A stretch of DNA of 13,510 bases from CAUZFZ01 sp963579025 (lineage in GTDB: Bacteria > Planctomycetota > Planctomycetia > Planctomycetales > Planctomycetaceae), in NCBI GenBank assembly GCA_963579025.1, contig CAUZFZ010000221.1, forward strand, positions 1 through 13,510, in the 5' to 3' direction. The position numbers were made by a program, and so were the translations under genes. The first letter of the stretch is position 1; each line of letters begins with the position of its first letter. A model generated the notes under the pieces. That model did no database searches and was not told the DNA's origin. It was given only the letters and a program-made list of their open reading frames with translations. Positions 7,282-13,510 of this stretch are shown here, piece by piece.

Positions 7282-8772
7282 ATGCCCGACACAAGAGCCG
7301 ACGACCAGCCCATCGAGATTCCGCCGCTGACGGGTCTCTACGCGGAACCGTTCTCGCCGGGCAAGCTGCTTCGCATGATGCAGTTCTTCGGACCGGCGGC
7401 GGTTGTCGCCTCCCTGGGTCTGGGAGTCGGCGAGACGATCATGGTCACCGGGCTGGGCGCGTGGTCTGAGTACAACCTGTTCTGGCTGCTGATCCTGAGC
7501 GTCGTTGTCAAAGGCGTCTTTGTGACATACCTGGTCGGTCGATACACGGCAGTCACAGGGCAACGCATCGGGCACCGACTTGTCATGCTGCCGGGACCGC
7601 GCGGCTGGTTGCTGCTGGTCGTCATTGTCGCGGAACTCGGTCTGATCGGCATGGGGCTGACCGCCGTCGCCAAGCCGTGCGGGAACCTGATCACGACGTT
7701 GTTCCAGGACGCACTTCCCGGAAACCTGGAATTCGACACGTGGGTCAATCTGTGGACCAACGTGATCTTTGCCGCCGCGATGGGCGTGAGTCTGCTGAGT
7801 TCATTCCACGCCCTCGAACGACAGCAGATCGTGATCTGCGGAGTCCTCGTGCTGGGGACAATTCTGGCCACGCTGCTGGTCCGGCCGGACATGGGCAGCA
7901 TGCTTGCCGGCGCGATCAGTTTCGGTCATTTGCCGGCCGCTCCGGAATGGGGACCGCAGGCGGCGCGGACCGACTACTCGCTGAACATGGTGGTGATCTT
8001 CGGATACATCGGCGGAAGTCTGAGCGGGCACCTGGCGTATTCGAGCTGGGTTCGCGACAGCGGCTGGGGCATCAACTCGCACGCACGGATCGATGAAATC
8101 CGCCGGCGAGCGGGTAGCGGACCACGGATTGACTATCTGCCGGACGATCCCGAACAGGCGGGGCGACTGCGCAGGCTCCTGCTGCCATTGAAATGGGACG
8201 TCGGCATGGGAGCGTTCGTGCTGCTGATCGTGTCGATGGCGTTCCTGGCCGCTGGCGCCACGATTCTGTTTCCCCGGCAGGAAACGCTGAGCGGAAATTC
8301 CTGGGAACTGCTGACGAAGCAGGCCGGCATCTGGCGCGAGATTCACGAGTCGATGGTGCCGGTTTATTACGTGATGATTCTGGTCGCTCTGTGGGGCACG
8401 CTGGCGAGTGTGCCCGAGGCGCTCACTCAAGTGACCTACGACTTCCTGTGCGCGATTTGGCCTCGGTTTGAAAAGTTTTCGATTCAGCGCCTGAAGTGCA
8501 TCATCGTTTCCGGATGCTTTGCGGCTTCGGTCTTCTGGACGTGGTCGGGGATCACCTTTGATCTGATGACACAGATCGCCGCGTTTCTGACCGTGAGCCT
8601 CGGTCTGTTTGTCGTCTTCAGTTGCGTGCTGTATTTCAACATGACGCTGCCGCGACTGTATCGCCCGAGCTGGTGGGTTGCGGCGAGTGGTATCGTCTCG
8701 GCCATCGTCCTGCTGATGTGCGCAATTGGCGGCGGCGTGGGTCTCGCACGGAAAATGCTTGCGGAGTTTTGA
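7282..8772 (+). CDS. Divergent Nramp-like membrane transporter
   Basis: This is an inner-membrane carrier of 496 residues with about eleven hydrophobic segments. The start at ATG 7282 follows GAGGA (7273-7277), which overlaps the TGA of the SDR. The layout resembles Nramp (SLC11) proteins of the LeuT fold: GPAAVVASLGLGVGET (38-52) aligns with the broken first helix, and MVVIFGYIGGSLSG (236-249) with the sixth. However, the DPGN metal-binding motif of helix 1 is replaced by GLGVGET, and no MPHN-like motif is present in helix 6. Metal transport is therefore doubtful. A loop with GSGPRIDYLPDDP (278-290) sits between helices 6 and 7. Its operon position suggests uptake or efflux of the organic substrate handled by the neighbouring enzymes. 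Confidence 0.85.
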   Translation: MPDTRADDQPIEIPPLTGLYAEPFSPGKLLRMMQFFGPAAVVASLGLGVGETIMVTGLGAWSEYNLFWLLILSVVVKGVFVTYLVGRYTAVTGQRIGHRLVMLPGPRGWLLLVVIVAELGLIGMGLTAVAKPCGNLITTLFQDALPGNLEFDTWVNLWTNVIFAAAMGVSLLSSFHALERQQIVICGVLVLGTILATLLVRPDMGSMLAGAISFGHLPAAPEWGPQAARTDYSLNMVVIFGYIGGSLSGHLAYSSWVRDSGWGINSHARIDEIRRRAGSGPRIDYLPDDPEQAGRLRRLLLPLKWDVGMGAFVLLIVSMAFLAAGATILFPRQETLSGNSWELLTKQAGIWREIHESMVPVYYVMILVALWGTLASVPEALTQVTYDFLCAIWPRFEKFSIQRLKCIIVSGCFAASVFWTWSGITFDLMTQIAAFLTVSLGLFVVFSCVLYFNMTLPRLYRPSWWVAASGIVSAIVLLMCAIGGGVGLARKMLAEF

Positions 8773-8794
8773 GAACTTCATTCAGGGAACTGAA

Positions 8795-10174
8795 ATGCCA
8801 GATCAGGATGTCATTGCAGCTTACGCAGCCGCCCGGCCGAAATCGGCGACCTGGTTCAAGCGCGCCCGTGAGGTGCTTGGCGGCGGCGTCGGGCACGACC
8901 TTCGTCACTTCGAACCGGTTCCGCTGTACATCGAACGAGGAGCTGGCGGCCGTAAGTGGGACGTGGACGGCAACGAATACATCGACTTCCTGGGCGGAAA
9001 CGGTGCGCTCCTGCTGGGACACGCTCATCCGGACATCGTCGCGGCGATTACCGAAGCCGTCGGGCGAGGAACGCATTTCGGCAATGACCATCCGCTGCAC
9101 ATTGAGTGGGCGGAACTCGTCCAGCAGCTCATCCCGTCGGCCGAGCGGGTGCGGTTTGTGAACTCAGGGACTGAGGCGACGCTACTGGCCATTCGAATGG
9201 CCCGCGCCTTCACGGGACGCAACCGCATCCTCCGCTTTGAAGGCCACTTCCATGGCTGGCATGACGACGTGGTACACGGCTTTCATCCACCCTTCGATGC
9301 CGACGGTTCTCTGGGAGTCCCACCGCATGTTCGCGATCAGATGGTCGCGATCCCGGACGGCGATCTGAATCTGGTCGAGCAGGTGCTGTCACGCGAAGAC
9401 GACATCGCCGCGGCGATCATCGAACCATCAGGAGCGTCCTGGGGACGCGTGCCGATCGAGCCTGAGTTTCTTTGCGGGCTACGGGAACTCACCAGTCATC
9501 ACAAAGTCCCGCTGATCTTCGATGAGGTGGTGACGGGATTCCGATTCAGTCCCGGCGGCGCGCAGCAACTTCACGGAGTCATTCCGGATCTCACCTGTCT
9601 GGCCAAAATCATCGCCGGTGGAATGCCAGGCGGCGCGGTCGTGGGCAAGGCCGACATCATGTCGCTGTTCGACATCACGGGCGACTCGCATCACGACCGT
9701 CATCAGCGAGTGATCCATTTCGGAACATTCAACGCGGCACCGCTCTCTGCAGCCGCAGGCATCGCGATGCTGCGCCGCATCGCGACCGGTGAGCCGATCC
9801 AGCAGGCCAATGCCATTACGACAAGACTGCAGTTCGAGTGGAATCAAGTGCTGGAACGGCACGGGATCGCAGGCTACGTCTACGGTCCGTGTTCGACACT
9901 GCACGTCTATTTTGAAACCGACGCTGATCGGGTCCGCAACTGCTCGACGCGGGACGATCTGCACACAACCGACGCTGCCCGCTTGAAGGGCATGCCCGCC
10001 GAACTGATCGTCGAGTACCAGCGTCATCTGAGGTACCGGGGCGTCGACATCATGAGTTCCACCGGTGGCGTCGTTTCAGCCGTTCACACTCCGCAGGATG
10101 TCGAACAGGCAACGACCGCCTTCGACGAAACCATCACAGCACTGCAGAAGCAGAAGCTTGTTCAGACGATGTAA
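8795..10174 (+). CDS. Class III PLP-dependent aminotransferase, glutamate-1-semialdehyde aminomutase-like
   Basis: This 459-residue fold-type I PLP enzyme has FVNSGTEATLLAIRMAR (121-137) for phosphate contact, RFEGHFHGWHDD (147-158), DEVVTGFR (243-250) with the pyridine-N aspartate D243, the PLP lysine K271 in CLAKIIAGGMPGGAVVG, and HFGTFNAAPL (308-317). These match the hemL/GSAM branch of class III enzymes. It is somewhat longer than hemL, with a His-rich insertion (GDSHHDRHQRV, 296-306) near the active site and no haem-pathway neighbours, so it is probably an aminotransferase or aminomutase for another amine. The start is ATG 8795, with AGGGA at 8784-8788; it lies 22 bases after the transporter. 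As last gene of the operon it may process the amine released by the ceramidase-family hydrolase. Confidence 0.93.
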   Translation: MPDQDVIAAYAAARPKSATWFKRAREVLGGGVGHDLRHFEPVPLYIERGAGGRKWDVDGNEYIDFLGGNGALLLGHAHPDIVAAITEAVGRGTHFGNDHPLHIEWAELVQQLIPSAERVRFVNSGTEATLLAIRMARAFTGRNRILRFEGHFHGWHDDVVHGFHPPFDADGSLGVPPHVRDQMVAIPDGDLNLVEQVLSREDDIAAAIIEPSGASWGRVPIEPEFLCGLRELTSHHKVPLIFDEVVTGFRFSPGGAQQLHGVIPDLTCLAKIIAGGMPGGAVVGKADIMSLFDITGDSHHDRHQRVIHFGTFNAAPLSAAAGIAMLRRIATGEPIQQANAITTRLQFEWNQVLERHGIAGYVYGPCSTLHVYFETDADRVRNCSTRDDLHTTDAARLKGMPAELIVEYQRHLRYRGVDIMSSTGGVVSAVHTPQDVEQATTAFDETITALQKQKLVQTM

Positions 10175-10189
10175 GGACCGTTCGATCTT

Positions 10190-10268
10190 TAAGTGTCGCC
10201 TTTCGCTCCGCGAAAGAGCGATTGATCGGCCCGCTCTTTCGCGGAGCGAAAGGCGACAATGACACTTA
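10190..10268. repeat. REPIN-like bipalindromic element with perfect 27-base arms
   Basis: Positions 10194-10220 and 10232-10258 are exact reverse complements over 27 bases, separated by an 11-base loop. Each arm is itself a small hairpin: CTTTCGC-TCC-GCGAAAG on the left and its complement on the right. An outer eight-base pair, TAAGTGTC (10190-10197) with GACACTTA (10261-10268), is offset by two bases on the right side. Two inverted REP-like units around a short spacer is the definition of a REPIN. It sits 15 bases after the stop of the aminotransferase, so its transcript hairpin could also end or protect the operon mRNA, although no U-run follows. Confidence 0.85.
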
Positions 10269-10468
10269 TTTCCAGGCCGGTCGTAAGTTGGCTTCGACTG
10301 CAGCGAAAACTGTTTCGACTGCCCGACGAGCGCATAGCAGGGCCGTGAACGGCCCAGGGACCCGCCCCAGGTGAATCACGTAGCTGCTGTTCGATGTGAG
10401 TCCAATCGTCCAGAATGGCGTGGCTCGATTGGGCGAGCTGGAACACGGACTCCAACGAAAGAGAATCC

Positions 10469-11254
10469 ATGCAGCACATCTTGAAGCGACTCGTGCTCGT
10501 TTGCGTACTGGCGGTGGTGAGTTGTGGACTTGTTGCTGCAGACGACGCGGCGAAAGTCGACACGGGGGCTGCCGGACACCAGACGAAAAGCATCGAGGGT
10601 TGGAAGGTGCTCGTCAGTGATCAGTTACTCGAGAAGGACAAGGATGCGACAGAACGCGCGCTGGAGCTGCTGACCGTGCAGCTTCAGGAGGTCACTCGTG
10701 TGGTGCCCAAGGCTGCTGTCGCGGAGCTGCGCAAAGTGCCGCTCTGGTTTTCTCCGCAATATCCGGGTGTGCAGCAGCGAGCCGAGTATCACCCTGGTGC
10801 CGGCTGGTTGCGTGATAACAAACGCGACCCGGCAATGGAGAAAGCGGTGGAATTCACAAACGTCCGCATCTTCGAGCGTGAAACCAAACGCATGCCGAAC
10901 TTTGCGCTGCACGAACTGGCGCACGCTTATCACGACCGAGTGCTTCCCAAAGGATTCGGAAACGAGGAGATCAAAGCCGCTTTCAAGAATGCCAAATCGA
11001 AGGGCCTCTACGAGCAGGTCGAACAACGATTTGGTGACGGACGCACCGCCAGCGTCCGCGCCTACGCCATCACGAATCCGATGGAGTATTTCGCCGAATG
11101 CACGGAAGCATTCTTCTCAACGAACGATTTCTTCCCGTTCACTCGCAAGCAACTGGAGAAGCACGATCCGGAGATGTTCGCACTGCTTAAGACCCTTTGG
11201 GCGCGTGCCGCGGATGACAAGTCGGTTAAGGCTGCGGCGAGTGATCAGGACTGA
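10469..11254 (+). CDS. Secreted zinc metallopeptidase (HExxH, zincin)
   Basis: The chosen start, ATG 10469, gives 261 residues with a signal peptide (MQHILKRLVLVCVLAVVSCG, cleavage near LVAA-DD); an upstream in-frame ATG at 10415 would bury this signal. The core is LHELAHAYHDRVLP (147-160): H148, E149 and H152 form the HExxH zinc site. The downstream block NPMEYFAECTEAFF (203-216) offers E207, E210 or E213 as third ligand, as in gluzincin-type enzymes, followed by NDFFPFTRKQLEKHDPEMF. The overall pattern recalls the catalytic domain of anthrax lethal factor-like peptidases and small secreted proteins of that type, but family membership is only suggested. It probably acts in the periplasm or outside the cell. 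It stands alone between two intergenic palindromes. Confidence 0.85.
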   Translation: MQHILKRLVLVCVLAVVSCGLVAADDAAKVDTGAAGHQTKSIEGWKVLVSDQLLEKDKDATERALELLTVQLQEVTRVVPKAAVAELRKVPLWFSPQYPGVQQRAEYHPGAGWLRDNKRDPAMEKAVEFTNVRIFERETKRMPNFALHELAHAYHDRVLPKGFGNEEIKAAFKNAKSKGLYEQVEQRFGDGRTASVRAYAITNPMEYFAECTEAFFSTNDFFPFTRKQLEKHDPEMFALLKTLWARAADDKSVKAAASDQD

Positions 11255-11375
11255 AAGCGGCTGGTTAGATGTGGTCCGAGCTTCTGCGCGAGATTTCGAA
11301 AGCGCGCTCGGCGCATGTCGGACGATTGAAGAATCCACCGAGGCGGTGCCTCAGACCGAGAGCGGACGCCAAAAC

Positions 11376-11466
11376 AAGGAACACTAATCCGCACTAATTG
11401 ACGCTGATGATTCCCGTGACGACTGTCGCCTGGATTAGCGAAGATCAGCGTCGATTAGTGTTCCTT
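11376..11466. repeat. Interrupted inverted repeat upstream of selO
   Basis: AAGGAACACTAATC (11376-11389) pairs perfectly with 11453-11466. Inside it, GACGCTGAT (11400-11408) pairs perfectly with ATCAGCGTC (11444-11452). The right arm is one continuous 23-base block. The left arm carries an extra ten bases (11390-11399) containing a second ACTAAT, as if by slippage. The 35-base loop contains a further GATTAGCG related to the arms. It lies 38 bases before the selO start and 121 bases after the peptidase stop. It could be a mobile palindrome, a terminator for the peptidase gene or a leader structure for selO. Confidence 0.75.
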
Positions 11467-11504
11467 CATTCCAGGGATGAAAGTTGCCTCCAGGTTTCAC
11501 TCAC

Positions 11505-12965
11505 ATGCCATTCCAGTTCGACAACACCTACGCGCAACTGCCCGACGCATTCTTCGCCTCGATCGAACCCACACCGGTCAGTGCGCCGCAGATGATCCGA
11601 CTGAATGACGACCTGGCTTGCCAACTGGGGATCGACCTCGGCCGACTCGATTCGCCGGAAGGACTCGCCGTGCTTTCGGGTAACCAGCTCGCGGACGGGT
11701 CCGAGCCTCTGGCGATGGCTTACTCGGGGCACCAGTTCGGCGGCTTTTCACCCCAACTTGGCGATGGTCGAGCGATTCTGCTTGGTGAGGTCGTCCGCGA
11801 TGACGGCGTGCGTTACGACATTCAACTCAAAGGCTCTGGCACGACGCCCTTCTCACGCCGTGGCGACGGACGGTCAGCGCTTGGTCCGGTCTTACGAGAA
11901 TATATCGTCTCCGAGGCCATGGCGGCCCTCGGTGTCCCAACAACGCGTGCGCTCGCTGCCATTGCAAGCGGAGACACGGTGCAACGTGAAGGCCCCACAC
12001 CCGGTGGAGTATTCACACGTGTTGCCCAGTCACACATTCGCATTGGCACATTTCAGTGGTTCGCCGCCCGAAATGATCAGGACAACTTGAAGGTCCTGGC
12101 TGACTATGTCATCGAGCGGCACTATCCCGACGCGCGGCACGACGACAATCCTTACGTTGCTCTTCTTCGCGGAGTGATTGATCGCCAGGCCCGGTTGATT
12201 GCCCATTGGATGCAGCTCGGGTTCATCCACGGAGTCATGAATACCGACAACATGTCCGTCTCGGGCGAGACCATCGACTACGGCCCGTGCGCCTTCATGG
12301 ACAGTTACCACCCGGCAAAGAAATTCAGCTCGATCGATCACCAGGGACGTTATGCCTTTGCCAATCAAGGTCCGATCGGCCAGTGGAACCTGACTCGCTT
12401 CGCTGAGACCCTGCTGTCTTTGCTTGCGGACGATCCGGATCAAGCCGTCGCCGAAGCAGAATCCGCCCTGGACACGTTTAGCACGATCCACCGAACCGAG
12501 CTGGAAAAACGATTTACCGCGAAGATCGGGATCGAAGGTGGCAACGAGGACGATTGGAGCTTGGTGGAGGCTTTACTTGCTGCGATGGCCGATGAAGAGG
12601 CCGACTTCACGCTCGTGTTCCGCCATCTTTCCGACGCACTGGAAAGCGGCAACGACAACGCCGTCATCGCCCTGTTCAACCATCCCGCAGCGATCATCGA
12701 GTGGCTGACCGCCTGGCGGGCACGGCTGCACAATTTCGACCGCAGCCAGTCCGTTGCCTTGATGCGTCGAACAAACCCAGTCTTCATCCCGCGCAACCAC
12801 CGCATCGAGCAAGCCATCCAGGCCGGCAACGGTGGCGATTTCGCACCCTTTCATCGCCTCAACGATGTGCTTCAGCACCCGTTCACCGCACAGGCGGAGT
12901 TCACCGAGTTTGAAGCCGCACCGGCGCTCGATGAAGTCGTGCATGCCACCTTCTGCGGAACGTGA
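11505..12965 (+). CDS. selO: Protein adenylyltransferase SelO (YdiU)
   Basis: This 486-residue pseudokinase-fold enzyme transfers AMP from ATP to Ser, Thr or Tyr of target proteins, linked to redox stress in characterised homologues. Diagnostic blocks are SGHQFGGFSPQLGDGRAILLG (74-94), IQLKGSGTTPFSRRGDGRSALG (106-127) with the ATP-phosphate lysine K109, GGVFTRVAQSHIRIGTFQ (167-184), and HGVMNTDNM (242-250) with D248 and N249, then D258 in IDYGP. D258 matches the metal-binding aspartate. The C-terminus is TFCGT: C484 stands where animal SelO carries selenocysteine. The length is normal for bacterial SelO. The start at ATG 11505 matches the family N-terminus (FDNTYAQLPDAFF); a TTG at 11484 is a possible longer start. 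No operon partner is present. Confidence 0.97.
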   Translation: MPFQFDNTYAQLPDAFFASIEPTPVSAPQMIRLNDDLACQLGIDLGRLDSPEGLAVLSGNQLADGSEPLAMAYSGHQFGGFSPQLGDGRAILLGEVVRDDGVRYDIQLKGSGTTPFSRRGDGRSALGPVLREYIVSEAMAALGVPTTRALAAIASGDTVQREGPTPGGVFTRVAQSHIRIGTFQWFAARNDQDNLKVLADYVIERHYPDARHDDNPYVALLRGVIDRQARLIAHWMQLGFIHGVMNTDNMSVSGETIDYGPCAFMDSYHPAKKFSSIDHQGRYAFANQGPIGQWNLTRFAETLLSLLADDPDQAVAEAESALDTFSTIHRTELEKRFTAKIGIEGGNEDDWSLVEALLAAMADEEADFTLVFRHLSDALESGNDNAVIALFNHPAAIIEWLTAWRARLHNFDRSQSVALMRRTNPVFIPRNHRIEQAIQAGNGGDFAPFHRLNDVLQHPFTAQAEFTEFEAAPALDEVVHATFCGT

Positions 12966-13082
12966 GACACCCACCTGCGCCGGTTTTCGGTTTGAGTAAT
13001 AGAGAACCGCACATTAGCGACCAGACGGCACCGCGATCCCCCTCTCGCGGCGAATCCACGGCCCGCTCACTCTGCCATCTCT

Positions 13083-13268
13083 CGGCGCCGGGCCTGCCCC
13101 CGTTCGGCGACCTCGGCTCCGCGGGGGAGCCCGGCTCGGCGCGGGTCTCCCGACCCCGCCGACGATCGACCGAAGGTCTCCATCGCCACGGCCCGAACTA
13201 CAGGCAGATGGCATTCCGCCAGGGAGACCTGCGGTCCGCTCCTCGGCGGGGTCGGAGACCCGCGCCGA
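13083..13268. repeat. GC-rich, strongly self-complementary intergenic repeat block
   Basis: The block has nested palindromes. TCGGCGCGGGTCTCC followed by CGACCCCGCCGA (13136-13162) pairs with 13243-13268, with one extra C. Just inside, GACCGAAGGTCTCC (13168-13181) pairs with GGAGACCTGCGGTC (13222-13236 region) with one mismatch. A second hairpin can form between CGGCGCCGGGCC (from 13083) and the CCCGGCTCGGCG ending at 13141. CACGGCCCG occurs directly at 13057-13065 and 13187-13195. The block is clearly more GC-rich than the selO gene or the sequence after it. Coding frames across it are low-complexity and unconvincing. The flanks (12966-13082 and 13269-13467) hold nothing I can name. Confidence 0.7.
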
Positions 13269-13467
13269 ACGGAGTGCACGATTCTATCTGAATGGAGAAA
13301 TCGATCCGAATTTGCCCCGACTGACGCGTCCTGATCCGATGTGGTTCGAGACTGTCGGCGTTCACGTCGAGCATCGCTGAAAACACTGGCAGTGCCGAAT
13401 AGTGTCCGGGAAAATATTCACACAATGTTAACTTGCGCGATTTGGGTTGTTGAATTACAAGCCTTGC

Positions 13468-13510
13468 ATGTCACGCAGAAAGGAAAACATTTGCGGCAAC
13501 GAGAAGTCTC
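13468..13510 (+). CDS. Possible start of a gene running off the right edge
   Basis: ATG 13468 opens a frame MSRRKENICGNEKS that continues to the edge. Fourteen codons are too few to judge. There is no clear ribosome site directly upstream, and the sequence before it (13380-13460) is AT-richer, as promoter regions often are. A TTG at 13491 preceded by AGGA is an alternative start in another frame. No function is suggested. Confidence 0.2.
   Translation, partial: MSRRKENICGNEKS

Noticed and set aside
7801..8781. A 326-codon minus-strand frame antisense to the Nramp-like gene
   Set aside because: Composition is rich in Arg, His and Gln with no domain or hydrophobic pattern, typical of the antisense of a GC-rich membrane-protein gene.
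10189..10593. A minus-strand frame opposite the metallopeptidase start
   Set aside because: It runs through the REPIN-like palindrome and the antisense of a signal peptide, and shows no family features.
11340..11352. Small hairpin GAGGC-GGT-GCCTC after the peptidase as a terminator
   Set aside because: Only a five-base stem with no U-run; too common by chance.
12948..12965. Selenocysteine at the end of SelO
   Set aside because: The codon is TGC for cysteine (TFCGT) and the terminal TGA is followed by no plausible continuation, so this is the ordinary Cys form.
13198..13425. A 75-codon minus-strand frame in the right-end gap
   Set aside because: Half of it is the palindromic GC-rich block; no ribosome site or recognisable motif.
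13433..13461. Possible promoter (TTGCGC, 17 bases, TTACAA/TACAAG) before the frame at 13468
   Set aside because: Both boxes match the sigma-70 consensus poorly and the downstream gene is itself unproven.

Overview
The window looks like chromosomal DNA from a free-living bacterium of the Planctomycetota. This is inferred from the mix of families (a twin-arginine secreted metallophosphoesterase, phytanoyl-CoA dioxygenase-type oxygenase, ceramidase-family amidohydrolase, Nramp-like carrier, secreted proteins without known domains), the fairly high GC, and the palindromic repeats between genes. No taxonomic marker gene is present, so the assignment is tentative. No rRNA, tRNA, CRISPR array or recognisable transposase was seen.

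Layout. Positions 1-1376 (minus) hold the N-terminal 458 codons of a Tat-exported metallophosphoesterase-like protein that runs off the left edge. After a divergent gap, two tightly coupled plus-strand genes follow: an aldo/keto reductase (1688-2611) and a GTG-started Fe(II)/2-oxoglutarate oxygenase of the PhyH type (2615-3433). Positions 3452-5076 look like a remodelled patch. A small secreted protein of unknown function (minus, 3582-4541) is flanked by two short minus-strand reading frames that resemble the C-terminal ends of larger enzymes: an alpha/beta hydrolase tail at 3452-3598 and a sialidase/BNR-like tail at 4930-5076. A REP-like hairpin lies at 4788-4886.

Positions 5077-10174 form a four-gene plus-strand operon with gaps of 14, 7 and 22 bases: a ceramidase-family amidohydrolase, a FabG-like short-chain dehydrogenase, a divergent Nramp-like membrane carrier without the usual metal-binding motif, and a glutamate-1-semialdehyde-aminomutase-like class III aminotransferase. 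A plausible reading is import and breakdown (or remodelling) of an N-acylated amino alcohol or amino sugar: amide hydrolysis, oxidation or reduction of the alcohol or carbonyl, and handling of the amine. The substrate cannot be read from the sequence. The upstream reductase and oxygenase could belong to the same pathway.

A bipalindromic, REPIN-like element with a perfect 27-base inverted repeat (10190-10268) closes the operon. It is followed by a secreted HExxH metallopeptidase (10469-11254), another inverted repeat (11376-11466), and a SelO/YdiU-type protein AMPylase ending in Cys-Gly-Thr (11505-12965). The right end is a GC-rich, strongly self-complementary block (13083-13268) and about 240 bases with no convincing gene, except a possible start at 13468 running off the edge. 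Four structurally different palindromic intergenic elements in 13.5 kb is the most distinctive non-coding feature.
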